A stretch of 59,732 nt of DNA from assembly GCA_947505105.1 (NCBI GenBank), contig CANNKG010000008.1:1-59732 (forward strand), written 5' to 3'. The position numbers were made by a program, and so were the translations under genes. Positions 35,557-44,010 of the stretch are shown in pieces; the first letter of the stretch is position 1; each line of letters opens with the position of its first letter. This stretch comes from Methylococcaceae bacterium. Its GTDB lineage: Bacteria; Pseudomonadota; Gammaproteobacteria; Methylococcales; Methylomonadaceae. The notes under the pieces are model-generated. The model ran no database searches and was not told the DNA's origin. It worked only from the letters and a program-made list of their open reading frames with translations.

Positions 35557-35640
35557 TAAAGTTTCTGTGTTGCGTTTTGATAGGATGAGAGAAAAATATT
35601 CGTTAAGTAGGGAAAGTTGTGTTCAACTCGGATGATAAGC

Positions 35641-35705
35641 CCGTAGAAATCCAGGAATAGCGTAGGCCTTATTTCCCCGGATTCCGCAGGCTCCATCCAG
35701 GCTAC
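35641..35705. repeat. REP-like repeat, copy 1
   Basis: A copy of the local repeat: ATCCAGGAATAGCG at the left, CCCCGGATTCCGCAGGCTCC in the middle and CATCCAGGCTACC at the right, so the ends (ATCCAGG and its near-complement) can pair. It and copy 2 form a tandem pair at about 118-bp period. Confidence 0.75.
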
Positions 35706-35756
35706 CCTGTTCGAATAAGGGGAAATGTTTTTCCAGACTCAGTCCATAGTCCGTCT

Positions 35757-35825
35757 CCTGGATGAAATCCAGGAACAGCGTAGGCCTTATTTCCCCGGAT
35801 TCCGTAAGCTCCATCCAGGCTACCT
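35757..35825. repeat. REP-like repeat, copy 2
   Basis: The same repeat as copy 1 with a fuller left end (CCTGGATGAAATCCAGG, an imperfect palindrome) and GCTCCATCCAGGCTACC at the right. It immediately follows the 3' tail of the RAYT gene. The 35706–35756 spacer repeats that tail. Confidence 0.78.
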
Positions 35826-35855
35826 TGTTCGAACAGGGGGAAAGTTTCTCCATAC

Positions 35856-36356
35856 TCAGATTCCGGTTTGGCTATGCCCCCAGTCCAATCTGGAGCTAAT
35901 AGACCACAGCGGATATACCGGTGGAACATCTGCCAAGTATTGCACTAAATCATGTTTGATAGGATTCCAGTGACAATAATCAACATGGTGTGCATAGTCA
36001 TGTTCATCACGTATCGTGTGTTCCCAGAACCGTCGTTGCCACAGCAGATATTCACCGCGATTATCGCGGATTAACGATACGTCAGTTGCACGTACCGAAT
36101 GCGTGAAACGGGATTTTATTGCCTGCCAGTGCCTAGAATAATCAGAATCACCTTGAGGCAAAGTCCAAACGGTGTGTAAATGTTCGGGCAATAACACAAT
36201 GGCATCAATAGTAAAAGGTCGCTCAGTCCGAACCGAACGAAAAGCATCGCGAAGTAGATCAACATGCTGTACTAAAATATCAGAAGACCGGTCGCGCAAG
36301 GTTACCGTAAAAAAATAAGTCCCACCCGCAATGCGATTTCGCCGATACAATACCAT
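35856..36356 (-). pseudogene. REP-associated tyrosine transposase (RAYT), frameshifted near the C-terminus
   Basis: A Y1/HUH-type single-strand transposase of the IS200-related RAYT group. It opens RNRIAGGTYFFTVTLRDR, has the metal-binding H-x-H (59–61, in LLPEHLHTVWTLP) and the nucleophile Tyr127 in HHVDYCHWNPIKH. After about residue 143 this frame ends in atypical sequence. The expected C-terminus (FHRYIRCGLLAPDWTGGI and onward) lies in another frame starting near 35929, so a small deletion or insertion sits near 35930–35945. The catalytic core is complete. REP-like repeats flank it on both sides, the usual arrangement of a RAYT and its substrates. Confidence 0.85.
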
Positions 36357-36407
36357 GTCAATTCAATCGGAAAGTTAAAAGGAAATATCCACATTTTACA
36401 AGCTCCA

Positions 36408-36477
36408 TAGCCTGGATGAAATCCAGGAACAGCCGTGGCGTCACTCCCCAGATTCCGCAAGCTCCATCCAGGTTACC
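36408..36477. repeat. REP-like repeat, copy 3
   Basis: This copy runs from TAGCCTGGATGAAATCCAGG to GCTCCATCCAGGTTACC. It sits about 50 bases upstream of the RAYT start and is followed (36478–36500) by a copy of the 3' end of the neighbouring secreted-protein gene. Confidence 0.78.
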
Positions 36478-36505
36478 TTTATTTAAACGAGATATCCCAG
36501 ACCCG

Positions 36506-36575
36506 TACCCTGGATGAAATCCAGGAATAGCGGTGACATTGCTCCCCGGATTCCGCAAGCTCCATCCAGGCTACC
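36506..36575. repeat. REP-like repeat, copy 4
   Basis: The same repeat 98 bases after copy 3, directly abutting the stop codon of the secreted-protein gene at 36577. Copies 3 and 4 are the tandem duplication on the right side of the RAYT gene. Confidence 0.78.
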
Positions 36576-36576
36576 T

Positions 36577-37035
36577 TTATTTAAACGAAATATCCCAGGA
36601 TTCGGTCGAAACGGTTATTTTTTGCGGATCGGGCGCTTGGTTGCTTTCAAATTGAATGGCATTGGCATCAGTAAAGGCATTGCTCTTGGCTATGCCGGTG
36701 GGGAGATCAACCGTGGTGACATAGAGTTTGGGGCCAGTAAACTTGGGATCTTCCGAATAGGCATAATAATTTGAAATAATCGCGGAGTTGTTGGTAGGGT
36801 TATAAGTTCCGCCGACCACGAACGATCCGGCGGCAGGGGAGGGATTGGTGCAATCGGCGCGTTTGCCGAGGCCGTAAATCGTATTGCCTTCAAGATAGAG
36901 TTGCATCGTAATGCAAGTATTTAAGGTGGCAACTTTGTTTTTTAAGGTCACATTAAATGGCCCAATCGGATTCGATAGGGCTGCAAAGCTTGTGCACATC
37001 AGACCACTTAATGTTAGTACTTTAGTTATGTTCAT
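36577..37035 (-). CDS. Small exported protein, unknown function (152 aa)
   Basis: The start is set at the ATG of MNITKVL because AAGGA lies 7 bases upstream. A TTG two codons earlier is in frame but has worse spacing. The signal peptide is about 1–21 (LSGLMCTSFAALS). The mature part is beta-strand-rich with two cysteines that may form a disulfide. No family is recognised. The stop codon is part of a sequence duplicated with REP copy 3. Confidence 0.65.
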   Translation of the reverse strand: MNITKVLTLSGLMCTSFAALSNPIGPFNVTLKNKVATLNTCITMQLYLEGNTIYGLGKRADCTNPSPAAGSFVVGGTYNPTNNSAIISNYYAYSEDPKFTGPKLYVTTVDLPTGIAKSNAFTDANAIQFESNQAPDPQKITVSTESWDISFK

Positions 37036-37100
37036 AGTCAATTCCTTAGAAATAGGGTTTGGTGGTTAATATAAAAATTTAAGTATCGCCAGGATCTAAT

Positions 37101-37230
37101 CGTAGCCTGGATGCAATCCAGGAGCAGTGATGGCATCATCCACGGCGATTTCCGTAAGCCCCGTCCGGGTTTCCAGGTTGAAACGCGGTGAGGTTATCCC
37201 CCGGATTCCGCAGGCTCCATCCAGGCTACG
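37101..37230. repeat. REP-like repeat, copy 5 (long form)
   Basis: It begins CGTAGCCTGGATGCAATCC and ends GCTCCATCCAGGCTACGG, the same ends as copies 1–4, but with a longer centre (about 130 bases in all) that contains a second, diverged half (CCGTAAGCCCCGTCCGGGTT). The two outer ends are inverted, so the whole can fold as a large hairpin. Confidence 0.7.
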
Positions 37231-37259
37231 GAAAGCGACGAGATCTGAACAACAGGCAT

Positions 37260-37300
37260 AAAAAAACCGCCCAGGCTAGGCAAGGGCGGTTTTATTTTGG
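37260..37300 (-). terminator. Rho-independent terminator of the surface-protein gene
   Basis: On the minus strand AACCGCCC pairs with GGGCGGTT across an 11-base loop and is followed by TTTT. It lies about 60 bases past the stop of the 37358–38776 gene. A T-rich run on the other side means it could also act on the plus strand. Confidence 0.8.
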
Positions 37301-37357
37301 GTTTGTATCGATTAATAAATTAGTCGATCATCATCCAAACCAGCAATTTACTTAAGC

Positions 37358-38776
37358 TTAGTTGGTGCCTGGGCGTACTAAGTTAGAAACGCTGATTGAA
37401 CCAGTGGTTTGGTTCACAATGTTGTACACGCCTTGAATGGTGTTATTAGGTGCGGCAACTGAGAACTGAACCGAAGCACGGCTTAAGCTGCTCAATGAGC
37501 TGCAGATAGCGCTAGCATCAATTACCAATTGTTGACCTGCAGCAATGGTTCCTGTTGAAGCTGAACCTGATGTGCAAACGTTACCGCTTTCAGTAATTAC
37601 ACGGCTAGTATATGGTGCAGCAGCAGTGCCAGAGTTAACTAACACAAAACGACTGATATAGCCGCCAGCAGTGCTGAACCATGGTGATTGTAATTCGGTA
37701 CCGTCGTGAGTGATAATGCCTGCTGTACCAGAAGCATTAGCAATGCTAGCCGGGGAAACCTGGCCAGTGAAACTTAATACACCAGAAATTGTTTGAGCAG
37801 GAATTACAGTCAAGCCGTCAGTGGTAAAGCAAATATATTTTTTAGCTGGGACTAAAGTATTTCCAGCAAAACCAGTGAACGTAGCAGTTGTTTTCCCTGA
37901 ATCTAAAACAGCCGCTGTAGGAACAGTACAGTCTGTTGCAGTTGAAGCAAATACAGCGCTGGCATTAGAACCCGCTGCACCAAATTGACCTGTGAGTACT
38001 AAATTGCTAGCCGTAGCAAGAGCTGATGCTAGAACCTGGGCACCAGTAGCAGGATTAAGAACAGGAAGAGGAACTGTGCCATTAATGACTGTTGCGACAG
38101 AGCCTAGTAATGCAGTTGTGCCCGCTCCAGGTACTACTCCTGGGGTGTGCGAACTTGCACCAAATTCTTTATAATCTTTTGCAACCAGGGCTACTGATGT
38201 GTCTGGTGTGTAAGTTGTAGTTAACGCCGCAGATGGGCTAACGAAAGTACCGGTCAAGGTGGATAGTGCTGTGCCATTTGTCGCAGCTAAAGTTGAATCA
38301 GTAAAGAACTTAACGCTTACTGTGATTGATTGTGTTGGGTCAACAATAGTTAAGTCTTTAGTTGCTAAAACAAAGCTTTCCGTTAGAGCGATAGGAACTA
38401 GAGTGTCAGATACATCAAAAATTACAGAAGTAGAAGCAGCAGCGCCTCCGTTTGCAACACTGCTAGTAAATGATGCGCTAGCACTTGAATTTGTAACATC
38501 GCCAGCTGATAAAGCATTCTTAAACTTACCGTTGACTAAGTCAATACGGATATAAAGGTGATTGTTTGCTGCGACGCCCCAACCAAATTTACCTTGTAGA
38601 TTTAATACGTTAATTGTATTAGCTATATTAGTGTTTGCTGATAAAAGCTCTTTTGCAACAAGTGCAGGTGCTGGAGTAGTAGCAGATAAATCAACAGCGG
38701 CCAATGCTGCTGAAGAACCCGCTGAAAACAACATAGTGGCAACGGCAGTTGCTAAAATATTTCTAGTAAATTTCAT
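37358..38776 (-). CDS. Exported Ala/Thr/Ser-rich surface protein
   Basis: The start is set at the ATG of MKFTRNILATAVATMLFSAG because AAGGA stands 7 bases upstream. The 472-residue product has a signal peptide (about 1–26, ending ALAA) and a mature part rich in Ala, Thr, Ser, Val and Gly, poor in charged and aromatic residues, with a few cysteines near the C-terminal half. This composition is typical of beta-rich surface-layer or pilus-like proteins. No specific family is recognised. A strong terminator and a structured leader suggest a highly expressed single gene. Confidence 0.7.
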   Translation of the reverse strand: MKFTRNILATAVATMLFSAGSSAALAAVDLSATTPAPALVAKELLSANTNIANTINVLNLQGKFGWGVAANNHLYIRIDLVNGKFKNALSAGDVTNSSASASFTSSVANGGAAASTSVIFDVSDTLVPIALTESFVLATKDLTIVDPTQSITVSVKFFTDSTLAATNGTALSTLTGTFVSPSAALTTTYTPDTSVALVAKDYKEFGASSHTPGVVPGAGTTALLGSVATVINGTVPLPVLNPATGAQVLASALATASNLVLTGQFGAAGSNASAVFASTATDCTVPTAAVLDSGKTTATFTGFAGNTLVPAKKYICFTTDGLTVIPAQTISGVLSFTGQVSPASIANASGTAGIITHDGTELQSPWFSTAGGYISRFVLVNSGTAAAPYTSRVITESGNVCTSGSASTGTIAAGQQLVIDASAICSSLSSLSRASVQFSVAAPNNTIQGVYNIVNQTTGSISVSNLVRPGTN

Positions 38777-38811
38777 ATTTTTTTCCTTCATGGTGATTAA
38801 AAACAAAAAAC

Positions 38812-38846
38812 TATCTATGCATAGATATTCGCTAATCGTCGAATAT
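38812..38846 (-). promoter_or_regulatory. Overlapping palindromes upstream of the surface-protein gene
   Basis: A perfect 16-base palindrome TATCTATGCATAGATA (38812–38827) overlaps a second inverted repeat, ATATTCG/CGAATAT (38825–38846, 8-base loop). They lie 36–70 bases before the ATG, in the leader or promoter. They could be a repressor site or two alternative mRNA hairpins that stabilise the transcript. Confidence 0.4.
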
Positions 38847-39295
38847 GTTTACAACTATATCAAACCGTAATTTTTTTACAAGCATTTAATTGTCATAACA
38901 AGATTGCGGTTTGTTGCGTGCGTTGAACATTGCATAGCGATTGAAATGCTTACATGTAATGATCGTCCAGCCCAAGCCTCCGAAATTTATAGAAAAGTGC
39001 GTAACGGACAAAGGCCCTATATTAAAACGAGTTAAATAACAATTTCGAGTATAGACATACAATGAAATATTGTCCAGTGATCAGCCGATCTAAAGATTAT
39101 TGGACCAATGGCGATCATTCGCTTTCAACCGTCTGTTTGATACTACATGATTATACAAGGCATAAAATATGCCATTAATCCTTGGTGGCGAAATAATTCG
39201 CATAGCAGGCCCCATCTCGTTTCGGCAGATGGGATGGGGGGAGGGAATTTGGGTCAATTTAAGTTATTTCGTGCAAATTGTTTAGCTTAAGCGTC

Positions 39296-39336
39296 AAAAA
39301 TTGCAGACTTTTACTAAGTAAGTCTGCAATTTTTGT
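39296..39336. terminator. Bidirectional Rho-independent terminator
   Basis: A perfect 15-bp stem (AAAAATTGCAGACTT / AAGTCTGCAATTTTT) with a 9-base loop, flanked by A and T runs so that it works on both strands. It serves the gspE–D operon, whose last stop is at 39509. Confidence 0.85.
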
Positions 39337-39390
39337 AGGTAGAGTTTGCAAATCTATAGCGGCGTAGGGTTATAAGGCAGCCTTGTTATC

Positions 39391-39480
39391 TCCCTCACCC
39401 CGGCCCTCTCCCTGAGGGAGAGGGAGGAGATGTTGTAGGCTTTTTAGCCTCTAACCCCGGCCTTCTCCGCGAGGAGCGAG
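39391..39480. repeat. CCCTC-rich palindromic repeat, two imperfect units
   Basis: Unit one contains a perfect 21-base palindrome, ten-base arms CCCTCTCCCT and AGGGAGAGGG around a single G (39404–39424), preceded by CCTCACCCCGG. A second, diverged unit (CTAACCCCGGCCTTCTCCGC) follows about 45 bases later. A similar hairpin (TTTCCCTCAGGGAAA) is found near 59530. Such intergenic palindromes are common in many proteobacterial genomes. Confidence 0.6.
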
Positions 39481-39508
39481 GGACGCTGATATTATTTAGA
39501 CAGTAGCC

Positions 39509-41683
39509 TTATCGTGCAGTCGCATCCCAATGCATTTGATTTTGAAACGCATCGGTTAAATAAGTCGCATCGGCGGTGGCGGTAACGATATGCGGCGTAA
39601 TCAAGACCACCATTTCGGTAATCCGGTCACTGCGGGTATCATTTCTAAATAATTGACCCAGCCAGGGGAGGTCGCCTAAATAGGGAATTTTATTTTGGGT
39701 TCGGCCTTCGTTATGGGTAATTAAGCCGCCAATCATCACGGTTTGTCCCGAGTCAGAAACCAATACAGTTTGGACATGACGTTTAAAAATCGGCGGGGTA
39801 TTGTTGGTTGAATCGCCCGCTTCGCTGACTTCCTGGCTGATTTCTAATTCCACTTGGCCGCCCTGCAAGATTGTCGGGGTAAATTTTAAGATCACCCCGG
39901 TATCGACATATTTATAGCTATTGAGCTGATTGAGCTGGCCTGAACTGCTGGTGCCCGATTGCGCGCTGCCGATTGAGGAGGACAGAACCGCGACTTGAGT
40001 ACCGACCTGAATCGAGGCGGATTCATTGTCTTTGGTCAAGAGACGCGGGCTCGACAGAATTTTGGCGCTGCCGTCTTTGACCATCGCCGAGATGCGCGCC
40101 ATAATGCCGGCGGCACCATTAACATAGGCATAGCTGATGCCACCGGTCATTGCGCCTAAACCGAGTCCGGTCAGCGCGTTGACGATACCGCCTTCGGAGG
40201 TAGGGTCGTCGTGTTGGAAACGCCATTCCACGCCGAGTTGCGAGGCTTTATCGAGAGTGATGTCGGCGACGGTGGCTTCGATTAAGACTTGGCGCGGCAC
40301 CCGGTCCAGTTGTTGCAGCATGGTGTAGGCAGCGCGATAGGCGCGCGAAGGACCGACAAAAATCAGGGCATTACGTTCGTTATCGACAATAACGCGCAGG
40401 CCATTGCCTTCCAGAACATCGACGCCGTTTTTAGTGTTTTTGCCTGATTTGATCGTGGCGGCGCTTTGCAGCCCGCCAGTGCTTGAACCTTGGGTGCCGC
40501 CCATGCCGTCGCGGTTGTTGGTGCCTCCTTGATTGGCAAACGAACCTGCCAGCGGTGATTCGCTGGTATCGGGCTGATTTTGTTGCCCCTTATCTTTACC
40601 GAGGATGCCGCCTAGCACTTGGCCGAGTCCTTTGGCATTACTGTGTTTGACAAAATAAATAAAGGTGTTGTTCTCCTCGCCGGCGGCCTCCACGGTATCG
40701 ACACTTTCGAGCCATTGGTCGACCATATGGGTCCAGGTCGAATCCGGTGAGACTACGACGACCGCATTAATCGGTTCGACGACCAGTAAATGGACGCCAT
40801 ATTCGGTGCCGGTTTTACTGACCGGGATACTTTGGGCGGCAAGAAACTCCGTTAAGAGTTTGGCGAGCGGCGCGGCTTGCCAATAGACCGGGCGAATCAG
40901 GGTCAGTTTTTTATGCGCAAAGCCGGGTCGGTCAATTAATTTAATCGCCTGTTGATAGGTGGCAATGCGATCCGGCATGCCAATCACGACCAGCGCGTTG
41001 AGGCGTTTATTAGGGAGGACTTCACCGGTTTGTCCGGTATCCATAAAGTGGCGGGTAAACACCATGGCTTCTTCGGGAGTGGTGTAGCGCAATGGAATAA
41101 TGGTCATCGCGCGGCCCAACTTTAACAGTAGTTTGGCGTTTTCACTGAGTACCTGTGGTGAGCTGTTCTGGGTTTTGCTGGTCGGTAGTACCCGTAAGCC
41201 GCCCTGAGGTGACCAGGCCAGAAATATGTCGTAGGCGCGGAGCGCTTGTTCGACCATGTCCAGTAAGGGGCGTGGCTGAAGCGGTTCGGTGACATGGATG
41301 GTCACCGGGTCCTCGCGGTTGGTGATGGTCGCGTCCAATTCGAAGGTAAGGCCTAAAATTTCGCCGAGCGCCAGATGAATAAAGTCATTGAGCGGCATCG
41401 CATCGATATTGATGGTGACCGGATGGTCGGGGAGTTTTAATTGCGCGCTGGCTTCCGGGGTTAAGGCTTTCCATTCATGCTCGGGTAAACCCGACAAGGC
41501 CTGGAGTCGGTCTTTTTTGGAGAGTTCTTGAACTTCAGGCTGAACATCCGCCAGACTGGTTTTGTGCGGCGCTTCGGGAAGTTGTTGAGGGAGATCCATA
41601 CGCACCGGCTTGATAAAATCGCAAGCGCTGAGCAGGGCAATACAGGCAATCAGGTTAAGGCTTTTTACCGAATAAGTAGACAT
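39509..41683 (-). CDS. gspD: Type II secretion secretin GspD
   Basis: The outer-membrane channel of the type II secretion system. A lipoprotein signal (LIACIALLSAC, Cys21) is followed by an N0 domain (about 88–180), N1–N3 repeats (about 190–460, with a Gln/Gly/Ser-rich loop in N3) and the secretin core (about 465–710: VPRQVLIEATVADITLDKAS, GLITHNEGRTQNKIPYLGDL, VVLITPHIV). At 724 residues it is of normal size. It overlaps the gspC-like gene by 29 bases and is last in the operon. Confidence 0.93.
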   Translation of the reverse strand: MSTYSVKSLNLIACIALLSACDFIKPVRMDLPQQLPEAPHKTSLADVQPEVQELSKKDRLQALSGLPEHEWKALTPEASAQLKLPDHPVTINIDAMPLNDFIHLALGEILGLTFELDATITNREDPVTIHVTEPLQPRPLLDMVEQALRAYDIFLAWSPQGGLRVLPTSKTQNSSPQVLSENAKLLLKLGRAMTIIPLRYTTPEEAMVFTRHFMDTGQTGEVLPNKRLNALVVIGMPDRIATYQQAIKLIDRPGFAHKKLTLIRPVYWQAAPLAKLLTEFLAAQSIPVSKTGTEYGVHLLVVEPINAVVVVSPDSTWTHMVDQWLESVDTVEAAGEENNTFIYFVKHSNAKGLGQVLGGILGKDKGQQNQPDTSESPLAGSFANQGGTNNRDGMGGTQGSSTGGLQSAATIKSGKNTKNGVDVLEGNGLRVIVDNERNALIFVGPSRAYRAAYTMLQQLDRVPRQVLIEATVADITLDKASQLGVEWRFQHDDPTSEGGIVNALTGLGLGAMTGGISYAYVNGAAGIMARISAMVKDGSAKILSSPRLLTKDNESASIQVGTQVAVLSSSIGSAQSGTSSSGQLNQLNSYKYVDTGVILKFTPTILQGGQVELEISQEVSEAGDSTNNTPPIFKRHVQTVLVSDSGQTVMIGGLITHNEGRTQNKIPYLGDLPWLGQLFRNDTRSDRITEMVVLITPHIVTATADATYLTDAFQNQMHWDATAR

Positions 41684-42101
41684 TATGTTTTTCTGCGTTT
41701 TTTTCTAAGACGATACCGTCGATGAAGATGTTATGAAGTATTGCGCCATCCGGCAATTGGTCGTTGGCATGAAATTTTTTAAGTTTTTTATCGGTTTTTA
41801 CATAAACAGAATTCGGCAAGAGGATTCCTTTAAGCTGCCACTCGGTTACGATGGGTTGTTCGGTTTTGGTCGGATCTTGAGGCGCGCTGGCGGTTTTGGT
41901 TTCTGGAATTTGACCGCGCTGCTTGTCCCATAGGTTGTGCTGCAGAATTTGGTTTAATAAATCGGGATCCTGAGTTTCGGGTGATGTGGCAAGCGCTGGC
42001 GGTGCTATGGTCGGTAAGCCAGGAATTTCCTGCTCTTGCCATAATGTCATCAGCGGAATTCCGATCACCAATAACCAAAGGATTATAAAATATTTTTTCA
42101 C
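41655..42101 (-). CDS. gspC: GspC-like inner-membrane protein (short form)
   Basis: 148 residues: one N-terminal membrane span (about 4–20), a proline-rich linker with DLLNQILQHNLWDKQRGQIP and a homology-region-like domain (VTEWQLKGILLPNSVYVKTD). GspC links the inner-membrane platform to GspD. The C-terminal PDZ domain of classical GspC is missing. Placement just before gspD is the usual one. PilP-type proteins have a similar layout. Confidence 0.7.
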   Translation of the reverse strand: MKKYFIILWLLVIGIPLMTLWQEQEIPGLPTIAPPALATSPETQDPDLLNQILQHNLWDKQRGQIPETKTASAPQDPTKTEQPIVTEWQLKGILLPNSVYVKTDKKLKKFHANDQLPDGAILHNIFIDGIVLEKNAEKHNVYLFGKKP

Positions 42102-42196
42102 CGTTGCTCGTGTTTGTGTATTTTGGAGTTTATTCTACTACACTCCCCTTGCGCTTGCATGGCTGTGACCTGACGCTTAGATTCATTGTCGTTAAC

Positions 42197-42793
42197 TTAT
42201 GTTTTAGATTCAGGTGCTTTGGTCTTTGGGCGATAGCCGGCGATCGTCATTTGTAACACCGCGCCATCGCTCGATTTAAAAAGTTGCAGCATCGGAAAGC
42301 TTAATAGTTTTTGATGGTGAGCGAAAATATCGATGATCCGAACCAGATCAGCTAATGCCCCTTGAATCGAGAGTTCTACAGACAGTTCTTCACCGATTGG
42401 GGTGTCGCTACTTTCTGCAAAGCTATGGGATATTATTTTCAAATGGTTGGCTTCTGCGGCGCTGTTAATTAAATTGTAGAGCTCTTGTTGCGCTTGGGTA
42501 TAGCTTGCCGCAATAAAAAATCCCTGTAAATCTTTTTCAACGGCGGCTTTCGCTTCAACATTCGATGCTTGCCAGGCTTTGGTTGAGCGTTGCAGGGCCT
42601 GTAATCTGGCGGCTTTTTGTAAGTTTTGTTCAATAAGGGTGTGTTGAGATTCTCGCCAGTCAACATAGGGTAGGATGAACCACGATAAAATTAATATGCT
42701 GATCAGGACAATGATTATCCAGTGCAGTAAGACATAGTAGGTTCCCGTTAAACGCCTGAGATGAGACAGATGTTGTAAAAAATAATTAATCAT
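42197..42793 (-). CDS. gspM: GspM-like type II secretion protein
   Basis: 198 residues with a short cytoplasmic part, one membrane span (about 25–45) and a periplasmic helical and ferredoxin-like region (ELYNLINSAAEANHLKIISH), as in GspM/PilO. It works with GspL in the inner-membrane platform. It overlaps gspL by 4 bases (ATGA). Confidence 0.78.
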   Translation of the reverse strand: MINYFLQHLSHLRRLTGTYYVLLHWIIIVLISILILSWFILPYVDWRESQHTLIEQNLQKAARLQALQRSTKAWQASNVEAKAAVEKDLQGFFIAASYTQAQQELYNLINSAAEANHLKIISHSFAESSDTPIGEELSVELSIQGALADLVRIIDIFAHHQKLLSFPMLQLFKSSDGAVLQMTIAGYRPKTKAPESKT

Positions 42794-44010
42794 AAATGCT
42801 TGAGTATTAATCGAATCTGAAAAAATTCTTCATTGGTTTCGCCCGCGCTGCGAATATCATTGGTTAATATGACTTTTTCAACGTCTTCCAGTTTTTCAAG
42901 CAAGACCATCAAACGGGCGACTTGATTACCCTGACCTTCTAAATCAAGCTCATCACCTTCATAATGCACGGTTTTTAAGTAGATATCTTTTGGAATTTCG
43001 ATGCTGAGTTGCGCCAGTACCCGTTCGAGTAGTAGTTGTTTTCGTTGAGTGTTCACAACGTGTTGATGGAATGACTGCGAGCTTTCTAATTGTTCACGTA
43101 ATGCTAAAACCTCATTTGCCGAATTCTGAATCAGATTTAATTGTTCTTGAATTTTCTGGGCTTGGTGGTTGAGGATCATTCCATCGACTAGCATCCAGCT
43201 GAAGATAAGTAATAAACACGCGCGAATAACAACATAATAGTTACTTGGGTCTATCCAATCCCGTACTTCGGGAATTCGGGTAATGCGCAGTAAATTGTCA
43301 TGCGGTACGCTAAGGTTGGGTAAGGCTTGCATAGTCACTGTTTCCGGCGCCCAATAGCCTTCGGGGTGATTAATTTCCCAGCCTTGGGTTATTTCTGGCA
43401 GCCCCCAGCCATGCCAACAACGTTTTGCTTGTTGTGGCGTGCTGATATGGGCGGTGGCGATCAGTTTACCCGCTTCGCCCAAGAGTAGGTAATTAAACAG
43501 GTTTTGTTCTCTGGCAATCAATAATGCGGGATGTTGCGGGGCAATGGCCGCATACCAAGCCAATTCAGGAATAATGTGGGTACAAAACGGTATGCGTTGC
43601 TGCATTGTCTGTGCATAGTGTCGATCCCATACCCAAATTGCCACGACCCACTCGTTTTCTTGCGCTTCATAATTGAAACAATAATTGCTTTCCGATCCCC
43701 AGGGCGACCAATGCGGAAAGTCCAAGGCAACGGCTTCGCCTAATTCCTTGGCAGTTACCATGTGTTTTGGAAAATGACGCATTCGATAAGCGCAAACGGA
43801 CGCCGGCAGTAAAATTACCACGGTTGCAAATACCGTCAGCGCCGGAAGTTCGTTGGCACTAGAGTCTATCCATTGACCCGCGCGTCGTACCGCATAGTTT
43901 TCCTGATCATCATCGGATAGGGTGACCTTAATCCAAGGAAGCCAGCGATCTTTTAAGGCAAAATAGTATTGACTTAGATCTGTTGGTTTAGTTTTGGCCT
44001 CGGTCATCAT
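42790..44010 (-). CDS. gspL: GspL-like type II secretion protein
   Basis: 406 residues. A long cytoplasmic region is followed by one membrane span (about 268–285, ACLLLIFSWMLVDGMIL), a coiled coil and a C-terminal PilN-like domain (LAQLSIEIPKDIYLKTVHYE). GspL binds the ATPase GspE. Similarity is in layout more than in sequence. It overlaps gspK by 23 bases. Confidence 0.78.
   Translation of the reverse strand: MMTEAKTKPTDLSQYYFALKDRWLPWIKVTLSDDDQENYAVRRAGQWIDSSANELPALTVFATVVILLPASVCAYRMRHFPKHMVTAKELGEAVALDFPHWSPWGSESNYCFNYEAQENEWVVAIWVWDRHYAQTMQQRIPFCTHIIPELAWYAAIAPQHPALLIAREQNLFNYLLLGEAGKLIATAHISTPQQAKRCWHGWGLPEITQGWEINHPEGYWAPETVTMQALPNLSVPHDNLLRITRIPEVRDWIDPSNYYVVIRACLLLIFSWMLVDGMILNHQAQKIQEQLNLIQNSANEVLALREQLESSQSFHQHVVNTQRKQLLLERVLAQLSIEIPKDIYLKTVHYEGDELDLEGQGNQVARLMVLLEKLEDVEKVILTNDIRSAGETNEEFFQIRLILKHL

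Larger units (their letters stand above)
38777..39508. other. Intergenic region between the surface-protein gene and gspD
   Basis: About 730 bases without a gene. It contains two overlapping palindromes in the surface-protein leader (38812–38846), a perfect terminator hairpin (39296–39334) and a G/C-rich palindromic repeat (39391–39480). The rest (38880–39290) shows nothing I can name. Confidence 0.6.

Noticed and set aside
35641-37230. Possible CRISPR array in the repeat region
   Set aside because: The repeats are palindromic-ended, unequal in spacing (98–700 bp), and flank a RAYT gene with no cas genes, so they are REP-type elements.
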